This document shows positions 54,618 to 62,450 of a stretch of 64,000 nucleotides of DNA, in pieces. The notes under the pieces were generated by a model, which saw only the letters and a list, made by a program, of their open reading frames with translations, searched no databases and had not been told where the DNA came from. Position numbers and translations under genes: made by a program. Positions within the stretch are counted from its first letter, which is position 1; each line of letters opens with the position of its first letter. Source of the DNA: Halalkalibacter suaedae (GTDB lineage Bacteria > Bacillota > Bacilli > Bacillales > Bacillaceae_D); assembly GCF_017939705.1 (NCBI RefSeq), contig NZ_JAGKSQ010000001.1, positions 1 to 64,000 on the forward strand, in the 5' to 3' direction.

Positions 54618-56762
54618 ATGGAAGTTATTGTTTCCCACATGAACTTAAATTTTGATGGTTTAGCTAGTCTGGTCGCAGCAAAGAAGCTGTATCCAAGAGC
54701 AATAGTCGTACTTACAGAACAACAGCAAACCAACGTCAAATCATTTATAGCGAGCTATAGAGATCAGCTAACCTTTTCTTCATATGATAGCATTCAATGG
54801 TCTAACGTACGATCATTAGTATTAGTTGATGTAGCTTCACTTAACCAAACCGGTATCCCAGAAGAAAAGGTACCTAACGATATTGCACTTACGATTTATG
54901 ACCATCATCCAAATGATGAAATTATTCAAATCGGAACTAAAATGATCAAAAAACGTGGAGCAACAATTTCAATTCTCGTTGAATACTTAATTGAACAAGC
55001 CTTTTCCATTAGTCCCTTTGAGGCAACCTTATTTGGTCTTGCTCTCTATACTAAGACGAGAAGGTTCACATCGACACAAACAACTTCTGAGGATTTCATC
55101 ATTGCAACATTTCTTATCAAGTCTGGAATGGATCTTAATTTGCTTAATCAATTTTCTAAGCCGATTGTAACAGCCTTGGAAATGATGTCCTCTCCTGTGA
55201 AAACTGTTCTAGAAAACGAAACAATTGAGACGGTTCTTGAGCAAATGTTTCAATATGGCCATAATGGATTTCCAGTTATTGATCAGAATTCTCTTTTGGT
55301 TGGCGTCATTTCACGCCGTGATGTCGATAGAGCCATTCATCATCACTTGGGACAGGCCCCAGTAAGTGCATATATGTCTAGCCCTCCAATAACATTAAGT
55401 GACAGCTCAACAATAGACATGATCCAATCAACGATGCTGAAACATGGTATTGGTCGTATACCGATCATGGCGAATGAACAGCTCACCGGGATTGTATCTC
55501 GGACGGATGTAATTGAGCAATGGCAAGAACGAGGAATGTATGATGGAATCTCAATAGAGGAGAATAGTCAATCACTCGCAACAAAATTACAAATTCAATT
55601 ACCTGATCGGATTTTTAGACTTCTTCTCCAAATAGGTGAAATTGCCGATCAAGAAAAGATCAATTTGTATTTAATTGGTGGAATTGTTAGGGATGTATTA
55701 CTCAATCGTTCGAATGAGGACATCGACTTAGTTATTGAAGGAAATGGAATTTCCTTTGCGGAAGCTATAGCAAGTCAATTAGGTGGTTCAGTAAAATCAC
55801 ATAACGAGTTTGGAACAGCAACATGGACTTCATTAAATGGTGAAAAAATCGACATCGTTACATGTCGTACCGAATATTACGAAAGCCCAGCAAAATTGCC
55901 AACCATTAGACCTTCTAATATTCGTGAAGATATCAGTAGACGGGATTTCACGATAAATGCTTTAGCAATAAAATTAAACAAGGGATCGTTTGGTTTGTTG
56001 CTCGACTATTATCAAGGCCAGCTTGATTTAAAGAAAAGGAAAATTAGAGTTCTTCATTCCCTTAGTTTTGTTGAAGACCCCACTCGAATATTTCGTGCTG
56101 TTCGTTTCTCTCTTCGATTTGATTTCCAGTTCACGAAACACACTTTTCAATTAGCAGTTGACGCTGCTAAATTCGTCAAAAAGCTAAGTCCTAAAAGGAT
56201 TTTACGTGAACTACAACTATTATCAAGCGAAGGCTTTTTAATAAGTGGCTTTGCTTTACTCGACCAATTTCAAATATGGGAAGCCCTTTTCAACAAAACG
56301 ATTTCTTCTGAAGCAATGAATCGATTTAAACGGCTTCAGGCTAACGATATAACCGACCCTTTTCTTTACTTAATCGCTTTTATTTATTCAAGTGATTTTC
56401 GCAACGAGCATGTGAGCGACTATGCATTAACAGCAACTGATCAACAGCTATTAACAGAAATTGAGAAGCTTCAAGTAATAAAACTCGAAGAACGAACAGG
56501 TATGATCCATCGACAACTGCAAGCATTTAGCAAAGAATCTCTTATGTTCTACGCACTCATTACTAATAACGTCAAGATAGCTTCTTACGTGCAGAAGCGA
56601 ACTAAAGAAATACCTTTTCTTACCGGACAAGACCTAATTCAAGAAAGATACTCTCCAGGTCCAGTGTTTAAGGACATTCTTCTAGATGCTTTTTGCTTAC
56701 AACTAGATCATCATCTTACAACAAAGGCCGAAGCAATTACCTGGCTTCGTTCTCTAAGGTAG
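54618..56762 (+). CDS. DHH-CBS-CBS-tRNA nucleotidyltransferase fusion, probable A-adding enzyme
   Basis: A 714-residue protein. Residues 1-170: DHH phosphoesterase-like (NFDGLAS, LVLVDVAS, YDHHPND). Residues about 195-310: two CBS domains (VLENETIETVLEQMFQYGHNGFPVIDQ ... ADEQLTG-like second copy). Residues about 325-600: class II nucleotidyltransferase with LIGGIVRDVLLNRSNEDIDLVIEG (GGxVRD and DxD) and RRDFTINALAI, EDPTRIFRAVRF. This order is known for A-adding enzymes of species with split CC- and A-adding tRNA nucleotidyltransferases. Specificity is inferred. The terminator follows 3 bp after the stop. Confidence 0.85.
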   Translation: MEVIVSHMNLNFDGLASLVAAKKLYPRAIVVLTEQQQTNVKSFIASYRDQLTFSSYDSIQWSNVRSLVLVDVASLNQTGIPEEKVPNDIALTIYDHHPNDEIIQIGTKMIKKRGATISILVEYLIEQAFSISPFEATLFGLALYTKTRRFTSTQTTSEDFIIATFLIKSGMDLNLLNQFSKPIVTALEMMSSPVKTVLENETIETVLEQMFQYGHNGFPVIDQNSLLVGVISRRDVDRAIHHHLGQAPVSAYMSSPPITLSDSSTIDMIQSTMLKHGIGRIPIMANEQLTGIVSRTDVIEQWQERGMYDGISIEENSQSLATKLQIQLPDRIFRLLLQIGEIADQEKINLYLIGGIVRDVLLNRSNEDIDLVIEGNGISFAEAIASQLGGSVKSHNEFGTATWTSLNGEKIDIVTCRTEYYESPAKLPTIRPSNIREDISRRDFTINALAIKLNKGSFGLLLDYYQGQLDLKKRKIRVLHSLSFVEDPTRIFRAVRFSLRFDFQFTKHTFQLAVDAAKFVKKLSPKRILRELQLLSSEGFLISGFALLDQFQIWEALFNKTISSEAMNRFKRLQANDITDPFLYLIAFIYSSDFRNEHVSDYALTATDQQLLTEIEKLQVIKLEERTGMIHRQLQAFSKESLMFYALITNNVKIASYVQKRTKEIPFLTGQDLIQERYSPGPVFKDILLDAFCLQLDHHLTTKAEAITWLRSLR

Positions 56763-56764
56763 CC

Positions 56765-56806
56765 AAAAACGATAATAAGCATTTTGCTTTTTATCGTTTT
56801 TTTTTG
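56765..56806 (+). terminator. terminator after the nucleotidyltransferase
   Basis: Imperfect arms AAAACGATAATAAGCA and TGCTTTTTATCGTTTT, ending in T run. Confidence 0.8.
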
Positions 56807-56878
56807 CGTTGACTTCTGCATACTTACCCGTTGATTTACCTCATACTAACTGTTAAAAGCATTAAATGGAGGTCTTCC

Positions 56879-57829
56879 ATGAAGAGAATTGGTTTCTTAT
56901 TCGTGTTCTCCTGTGCATGTCTATTTCTTATTAGTCATATTGTTTTTCAAGAATATAAAACAGAACAATCTGATCCACCACTGAGTATTCAATCAGAAGA
57001 TTTAATTGTACTTCCAGAGGTTAACGATCCACCCAAGCCACCTCCTAAAAAGGAGAAAAAGAAAAAGTGGACACTCGAGAATACAGAGCCCCTTAACGTC
57101 TTATTAATCGGGATTGATGCTCGAAATGACGAACCTTCAAGGACCGATACGATCATGGTGGCCAAGTACAATCCTTGTAATAAGACCGCAAAGATTGCTT
57201 CAATTATGCGAGATAGTTATGTAACTATTCCAGGTCATTCTAAAAATAAAATAAACGCTGCTTTTGCTTTTGGTGGGGAACCATTACTTCAACAAACGAT
57301 TGAAAAGAATCTTGATATTGCAATTGATTATTATGCAATTATCAACTTTGAAGGTTTTATCAATATGATTGATTCTGTTGTTCCAGATGGACTAGAGGTT
57401 CCTATTGAAAAAGCAATGGTCGATCCTCATAATTCCATTCGCTTCCAAAGTGGTACTCAACGTCTGAATGGAGAAGAGGTACTTAAGTATGTCCGTTTTC
57501 GAAAAGATGCTGAAAGCGACTTTGGAAGGGTAAGAAGACAACAACAAGTGCTAACTCTTCTAAAAGATGAAGTTCTGTCTTTTTCTGGGCTCACCAAAAT
57601 CCCTAGTATCATTGGGGCAATTAGACCACATGTAGAGACAAATATACCGCCAACTAAGTTTTTGAGTATTGGACGAGATTTAGTTTTTCAAAAGATTGAC
57701 GAGATAGACACGATGACGATTCCAATTAATAACGGCTTTGAAAACAAGAATTATCAGCATGCTGGTGCAGTACTTGAATTGGACTTGGCTAAAAATAAAA
57801 GTGAACTTAGAAAGTTTTTAAACGAGTAA
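56879..57829 (+). CDS. LytR-CpsA-Psr (LCP) family cell wall glycopolymer ligase
   Basis: A 316-residue membrane-anchored enzyme that transfers wall teichoic acid or other anionic polymers to peptidoglycan. N-terminal anchor (RIGFLFVFSCACLFLISHIVF), a proline-lysine linker (PPKPPPKKEKKKK), then the LCP domain: NVLLIGIDARNDEPSRTDTIMVAKYN, SIMRDSYVTIPGHSKNKINAAFAFGG, and VRFRKDAESDFGRVRRQQQVL with the catalytic Arg pair. ATG 56879 has TGGAGGT upstream. Confidence 0.93.
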   Translation: MKRIGFLFVFSCACLFLISHIVFQEYKTEQSDPPLSIQSEDLIVLPEVNDPPKPPPKKEKKKKWTLENTEPLNVLLIGIDARNDEPSRTDTIMVAKYNPCNKTAKIASIMRDSYVTIPGHSKNKINAAFAFGGEPLLQQTIEKNLDIAIDYYAIINFEGFINMIDSVVPDGLEVPIEKAMVDPHNSIRFQSGTQRLNGEEVLKYVRFRKDAESDFGRVRRQQQVLTLLKDEVLSFSGLTKIPSIIGAIRPHVETNIPPTKFLSIGRDLVFQKIDEIDTMTIPINNGFENKNYQHAGAVLELDLAKNKSELRKFLNE

Positions 57830-57868
57830 AGAGTGCCAATTAAGGTCGGTGACCCTTTTGGCACTCTT
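57828..57868. terminator. bidirectional terminator between the LCP gene and fabF
   Basis: Arms AAGAGTGCCAA and TTGGCACTCTT with inner GGTC/GACC. Confidence 0.88.
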
Positions 57869-57873
57869 CGTCA

Positions 57874-59115
57874 TTAATTTATATATTCTTTAAAAACTAG
57901 TGTGGCATTATGTCCACCGAAACCTAAAGAGTTACTAAGAACAGCTCGAACCTTTTGTTTACGTGCTTCGTTCGGAACATAATCCAAATCACATTCTGGA
58001 TCTGGAGTAGAATAATTAATTGTCGGAGGGATCATTCCATCGACTATTGCTTTGACGGAAAGAATCGCTTCAACAGCACCAGCTGCTCCAAGTAAGTGAC
58101 CTGTCATTGATTTTGTTGAACTAACTGCCATTTTATAAGCGTGATCACCGAATACCGTCTTTGCAGCCATTGTTTCAAACTTATCATTGTAAGGCGTACT
58201 AGTACCATGTGCATTCAAATAATCAATATCAGAAGGCTCTAGTCCTGCATCAGTAATAGCCTGTCGCATAGCTCGAGCCCCACCTTCACCTTCAGGAGCC
58301 GGTGCTGTTACATGATAAGCATCTCCTGTTGCACCGTATCCACTAATTTCAGCGTAAATATGAGCCCCACGTTTAAGTGCAGAGTCTAAACTTTCTAAAA
58401 TTAGAATACCGGCACCTTCCCCCATCACAAAACCATCTCGATTAGCATCGAACGGTCTTGAGGCTGTATTAGGATCATCATTTGTTGACACTGCTTTGGC
58501 AGCACAGAAACCAGCAACAGACATATTTGTAATTGGTGCCTCGGCACCACCAGTAATCATGACGTCTGCATCCCCACGCTGAATAACTTTGAACGCATCT
58601 CCAATTGAATTCGTACCGGATGCACAAGCCGTTACAGAACACGAGTTAATCCCTTTTGCTCCTGTCATAATCGATACTTGTCCAGAAGCCATATCTGGGA
58701 TCAGCATTGGAACAAAAAATGGACTTACACGACGATAGCCCTTTTCAATAAATTGGCGGAAATTCTGTTCATATGTTTCCATACCACCAATTCCAGAACC
58801 GATCCATACACCTACTCTAGGAGCAATATCTTCAGTAATTTCTAAATTTGCATCTTTTAAAGCCATCATTGCAGATGCAACTGCAAACTGGGTAAATCGA
58901 TCCATTTTACGTGCTTCTTTTTTGTCCATAAATAACGCAGGATCAAAATCATTCACTTCTGCTGCAACACTAATTGGAAAATCATCTGGATTCACACGAG
59001 TAAGTAGACCAATACCTGATTTCCCTTCGATTGCATTCTTCCAAGTTGTTGCAACATCTAATCCTAAAGGGGTTACCGTCCCCATACCTGTAATAACAAC
59101 ACGTCTTTTTTCCAT
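57874..59115 (-). CDS. fabF: beta-ketoacyl-ACP synthase II
   Basis: Elongation condensing enzyme, 413 residues. The Cys-His-His triad is visible: Cys in [16 protein letters not shown], His in [15 protein letters not shown] and His in [19 protein letters not shown]; also [11 protein letters not shown] at the end. Start at ATG 59115 (AAAGGAG). It is 35 bp after fabH, one operon under the FapR operator at 60.14 kb. Confidence 0.97.
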   Translation of the reverse strand: MEKRRVVITGMGTVTPLGLDVATTWKNAIEGKSGIGLLTRVNPDDFPISVAAEVNDFDPALFMDKKEARKMDRFTQFAVASAMMALKDANLEITEDIAPRVGVWIGSGIGGMETYEQNFRQFIEKGYRRVSPFFVPMLIPDMASGQVSIMTGAKGINSCSVTACASGTNSIGDAFKVIQRGDADVMITGGAEAPITNMSVAGFCAAKAVSTNDDPNTASRPFDANRDGFVMGEGAGILILESLDSALKRGAHIYAEISGYGATGDAYHVTAPAPEGEGGARAMRQAITDAGLEPSDIDYLNAHGTSTPYNDKFETMAAKTVFGDHAYKMAVSSTKSMTGHLLGAAGAVEAILSVKAIVDGMIPPTINYSTPDPECDLDYVPNEARKQKVRAVLSNSLGFGGHNATLVFKEYIN

Positions 59116-59150
59116 CAATTCTCTCTCCTTTGCTTAGTTAGAAAATTAAT

Positions 59151-60089
59151 TTACCTACCCCATCTAATCGCAATCGAGCCCCACGTTAGACCAGCACCAA
59201 AACCAACTAATACGACAACGTCACCATCTTTGATCTTTCCATCTCTCCACTCATCGACTAATGCCATCGGGATAGAGGCCGAAGAGGTATTTCCGTATTT
59301 TTGAACCGTTTTGGCCATCTTTTCTTTAGGTAAATCTAAGCGTTCGCGGGCCGCTTCCATTATTCGTATATTTGCTTGGTGTGGTACAAGGAAATCACAA
59401 TCTTCCTTAGTCAGTCCAGCTTTTTCTAGAACCTTTACTGAAGATTCTCCCATTTGTCGAACAGCAAATTTAAATACTTCTCTACCATTCATCTCTAGAA
59501 AGCGTCCTTGCTGGTTAATATGCATTGCCCCAGCTCCATCTGCCCCAAGTTCAAACGAAAGAATTCCACGATCAGAAGAAACAGGTCCCAAAACAGCTGC
59601 ACCTGCACCGTCCCCAAAAAGGACAGCTGTATTTCGATCACTAAAATCTGTGATTTTAGATAATTTCTCCACACCAATAACAAGGATATTTTTATATGCA
59701 CCTGTTTCGATAAACTGTTGTCCTGTCACAAGGCCATAAATAAATCCTGCACATGCTGCACTTATATCCATAGCAGCTGCTTTTTTCGCTCCTAGCTTTT
59801 CTTGAATCAATGTAGACACCGTTGGAAACGGCATATCTGGCGTTACCGTTGCTACCAGGATCAAGTCAAGTTCCTCTGCAGCAATCTCTGCATGGTCTAA
59901 CGCTGCCTTCGCTGCTGCATATGCCATATGTGAACTATCAACATCGTCTCCTGCGAATCTTCGTTCTTCAATTCCTGTTCTTGTTCGGATCCATTCATCA
60001 CTTGTATCTACTTTTTTCTCAAGATCTATGTTCGTTACAACTTGGTCTGGAATATAACTTCCAATACCTAATATACCTGCCCTTGTCAT
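59151..60089 (-). CDS. fabH: beta-ketoacyl-ACP synthase III
   Basis: Starts fatty acid synthesis from acyl-CoA and malonyl-ACP. 312 residues with Cys in [16 protein letters not shown], His in [12 protein letters not shown] and Asn in [17 protein letters not shown], the FabH triad. RBS AAAGGGG. First gene of the fabHF operon. In Bacillus FabH favours branched starters; this cannot be read directly here. Confidence 0.97.
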   Translation of the reverse strand: MTRAGILGIGSYIPDQVVTNIDLEKKVDTSDEWIRTRTGIEERRFAGDDVDSSHMAYAAAKAALDHAEIAAEELDLILVATVTPDMPFPTVSTLIQEKLGAKKAAAMDISAACAGFIYGLVTGQQFIETGAYKNILVIGVEKLSKITDFSDRNTAVLFGDGAGAAVLGPVSSDRGILSFELGADGAGAMHINQQGRFLEMNGREVFKFAVRQMGESSVKVLEKAGLTKEDCDFLVPHQANIRIMEAARERLDLPKEKMAKTVQKYGNTSSASIPMALVDEWRDGKIKDGDVVVLVGFGAGLTWGSIAIRWGR

Positions 60090-60136
60090 CTATCCATTCC
60101 CCTTTCGCAACATTCAACACGATTTTTTGGGTTATT

Positions 60137-60155
60137 ATTAGTACCTAGTACTAAT
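60137..60155. promoter_or_regulatory. FapR operator of fabHF
   Basis: ATTAGTACCTAGTACTAAT, a perfect 8-3-8 inverted repeat matching the FapR consensus, 48 bp upstream of fabH. Same type as the site at fabI (9369-9387). Confidence 0.92.
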
Positions 60156-60269
60156 TTTAACTTATGTCATCAATTATGTCTATATGTATATAGAATTAGG
60201 CCTTCGTCTTTACACAGGAGATCAGTCCAACCCATACACTATTTATGAGGAAGAAAAGGAGGATTGATT

Positions 60270-60575
60270 ATGGCTGATCGAGAGCAACCCAAAACAGATT
60301 TCTTTACAGATTTGATGTTTGGTCGACCCGTTCCCCCTCCTGAGTCATTAGACCGTAAGGAAGAGGAAGAAAATAAGGGTGCAGAGCCAGAAAAGGAAGA
60401 TGAGAAAGGTCCAGAGCAACAGCCAACAGAAACGCAACCCCCTAACCAAATGGAATCGATTTTTGCCCTGGTTCAATCTCTGGCTCCACTAATGGGCTAT
60501 GTGCAAGGACTTTTCTCCCAACAAAAAAAAGAAGATTCCTCAAGTACTTCAAAAAAAGAGAACGCTAACGACTAA
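60270..60575 (+). CDS. hypothetical acidic protein, 101 residues (position of yjzB)
   Basis: ATG 60270 has AAGGAGG 7 nt upstream. N-terminal TDFFTDLMFGRPVPPPE, then a Glu/Lys/Pro/Gln-rich disordered middle (residues 28-62) and a C-terminal helix QMESIFALVQSLAPLMGYVQGLF. No known fold. It lies between comZ and fabH on the opposite strand, the place of yjzB in B. subtilis; sequence identity to it is untested. Confidence 0.65.
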   Translation: MADREQPKTDFFTDLMFGRPVPPPESLDRKEEEENKGAEPEKEDEKGPEQQPTETQPPNQMESIFALVQSLAPLMGYVQGLFSQQKKEDSSSTSKKENAND

Positions 60576-60596
60576 CGTTTGCGTTCTCTTTTTAAT
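60552..60596. terminator. terminator between 60270-60575 and 60625-60954
   Basis: Arms AAAGAGAACGC and GCGTTCTCTTT with inner AAC/GTT pairing; the left arm is in the last codons. Confidence 0.85.
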
Positions 60597-60624
60597 AAGA
60601 ATATTGTGTATTCCTAGAATACGA

Positions 60625-60954
60625 TTACTCTTCTACATTTTTTTGTAGTTCGTCCATTAAATCTGTAAAAAATCCATCAATTTGATTTTTCAATGACTGC
60701 TCATCTGGATTTTTTGGTTCCATTTCTTTTATTTCTGCATATGTTTGTAAAAAACCTTCAATATCACCTGTGCGAATTTGAGCAATGCTATAACTAACAA
60801 AAAGGCGAATATTTGGAGCCCCACTCGTTCTCATCAATTCGACGAATGGTCTAAGCTTTTTGATTGCTTCCTCATTCTTACCTTCTTTAACAAAAGTGTA
60901 GCCTTGTTTCATCTCCATCGCAAAAGCTTGTAGTTTTTCATTTTTCTCCACCAT
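60625..60954 (-). CDS. hypothetical helical (TPR-like) protein, 109 residues
   Basis: ATG 60954 follows AAAGGAGT. Paired helices (QAFAMEMKQGYTFVKEGKNEEAIKKLRPFVELMRT and RLFVSYSIAQIRTGDIEGFLQTYAEIKEMEPKNPDE) look like tetratricopeptide repeats. Soluble, no motif of enzymes. It is downstream of comZ, separated by a terminator. Not recognised. Confidence 0.65.
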   Translation of the reverse strand: MVEKNEKLQAFAMEMKQGYTFVKEGKNEEAIKKLRPFVELMRTSGAPNIRLFVSYSIAQIRTGDIEGFLQTYAEIKEMEPKNPDEQSLKNQIDGFFTDLMDELQKNVEE

Positions 60955-60974
60955 ATTATCTACTCCTTTGTAAA

Positions 60975-61008
60975 AAAACAAAAGCTCTACCGGTTAACCA
61001 GTGGAGCC
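60975..61008 (-). terminator. terminator after comZ
   Basis: On the minus strand GGCTCCACTGG ... CCGGTAGAGC forms an imperfect hairpin (GGTTAACC centre) followed by a T run. Confidence 0.65.
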
Positions 61009-61024
61009 TTCTATTACATTTACA

Positions 61025-61210
61025 TTATTTCGTTGCATCCTGCTTACCAAGTTCGTAAGCCTCTGCCATTACATTCATAAATAATTCGAGCATTGGTTGA
61101 AGGTCTTCCATATTCAACTCAATTCCCTTTTCATCTAACATCTTCTTACCCTCAGGTAAATATTTCATTGCGATTTGCATAAACTTCATATTCATTTCTT
61201 GATTTCCCAC
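61025..61210 (-). CDS. comZ: competence regulator ComZ
   Basis: A 61-residue helical protein that in B. subtilis lowers comG transcription. KFMQIAMKYLPEGKKMLDEKGIELNMEDLQPMLELFMNVMAEAYELGKQDA matches ComZ closely in length and pattern. GTG start with GAGGTGG 9 nt upstream. It follows med by 70 bp on the same strand; in B. subtilis med-comZ is an operon. Confidence 0.92.
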   Translation of the reverse strand: MGNQEMNMKFMQIAMKYLPEGKKMLDEKGIELNMEDLQPMLELFMNVMAEAYELGKQDATK

Positions 61211-61279
61211 GTTTTTTCCACCTCTTTATGTACTTTTCTCTATTACGATACTATGATTACGGTAATGAAAGCAAGTGAG

Positions 61280-62242
61280 TTACATAATAGGACTTGTCGG
61301 TAAATCACCTGTTTGAATATATTCACGAATATGTTCGGCAAGTTGAGTTCTGACCTTAGTGGGAACTTCACTTCCAAAATTGCCAAGTGAGATAACACCG
61401 TCTTGGAAATCATACACAAAATTCCCTTCTTTCAGCTCACCTTTACTGTATTGTTCTGCAATCTTCTCATAAAGCTTGTCAACTTCTTGGACTGTACTCG
61501 TTAGGACCGTCGCTTCTCCAAGGTCAACCTGATCTCCAACGTATCCGATTGCAAAAATACCTGCTTCTTTTGCCTTTTCTATCACTTGAACATGATACCC
61601 ATCTCCGGCAGGATAGACGACATCAACCCCTTTTCCTATCATGTCATCAAAAAAGGTTACTGCTTTCTCAGCATTTGTCCAGTCTTCTACATAGTTAATC
61701 GTCACATCAGTTTCCGGATTCAATGACGCACCCTCATAATAACCTTCAACTTCGGATTGCCATGGAAACGCAGCAATGATACCTACTTTTTCCGAACCAG
61801 ACATTGTTGATGCAAGCATTCCTGCAAAAAAGCCCATAGCATACCCATCAAAATGCAAGCTGGTAACATTATTTCCCTCAACATGTCCGTTGAAGCTTAC
61901 AAAATGCACGTCTTCATACACTTTCCCTAAATTAGTAAAAGGCTCTGCGAAAAAACGACCATGACCAAAAATTAATGTAATTCCAGCTTCATTAAACTCA
62001 GTTACTGCTTTTTCTACCTTAACTTCCGTATCAATATCTTCCTTAAAAGCTACTTCGACATTCAAATTGGCATGAATGTTTAATAATCCTTGATACCCTT
62101 TACTGTTCCAGCCCTGGTCATCTATCGTCCCCTCTAACAAAAGACCAATTTTAGGGGAAGTTCCTGACTCTAGCGATGGTGAGCAACCTGAAATTAGCAT
62201 GACAATGATTAAGATACTATAGAAAAAATGGTGAAGCTTCAT
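61280..62242 (-). CDS. med: BMP-family lipoprotein-like competence activator Med
   Basis: A 320-residue protein of the basic membrane protein (BMP/PnrA) substrate-binding fold. Signal peptide with lipobox-like LISGCSPS (Cys near residue 20), GLLLEGTIDDQGWNSKGYQGL, FGHGRFFAEPF, GNNVTSLHFDGYAMGFFAGM, VVYPAGDGYHVQVIEKAKE and VLTSTVQEV typical of BMP. Med raises comK expression in B. subtilis and is followed by comZ, as here. Whether it binds a nucleoside is unknown. Confidence 0.92.
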   Translation of the reverse strand: MKLHHFFYSILIIVMLISGCSPSLESGTSPKIGLLLEGTIDDQGWNSKGYQGLLNIHANLNVEVAFKEDIDTEVKVEKAVTEFNEAGITLIFGHGRFFAEPFTNLGKVYEDVHFVSFNGHVEGNNVTSLHFDGYAMGFFAGMLASTMSGSEKVGIIAAFPWQSEVEGYYEGASLNPETDVTINYVEDWTNAEKAVTFFDDMIGKGVDVVYPAGDGYHVQVIEKAKEAGIFAIGYVGDQVDLGEATVLTSTVQEVDKLYEKIAEQYSKGELKEGNFVYDFQDGVISLGNFGSEVPTKVRTQLAEHIREYIQTGDLPTSPIM

Positions 62243-62403
62243 GTTGACACTCTCCTAAAATAAAACAAAGGTTTCGTTTTTTTAAAAGTATAAACTCTTA
62301 TTCGTTAAAGTTATGCTCACTTCCTCTTTTATACACTACAATATGCCTAGTTGTCATATGATTGTAATCTTATTCGAATAAAGATGAAACAAATCCATAA
62401 CAC

Positions 62404-62412
62404 TGTTATAAT
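62404..62412 (+). promoter_or_regulatory. extended -10 promoter of prfC
   Basis: TGTTATAAT, that is TG-n-TATAAT, 38 bp upstream of the prfC ATG. No good -35 is seen. Confidence 0.5.
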
Positions 62413-62450
62413 AATACAAGACTATTTGGAGTAGAATCGAGGAATATTTT

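Noticed and set aside
59311-60148. Open frames opposite fabH
   Set aside because: Antisense to a complete, conserved fabH; no RBS and no protein pattern.
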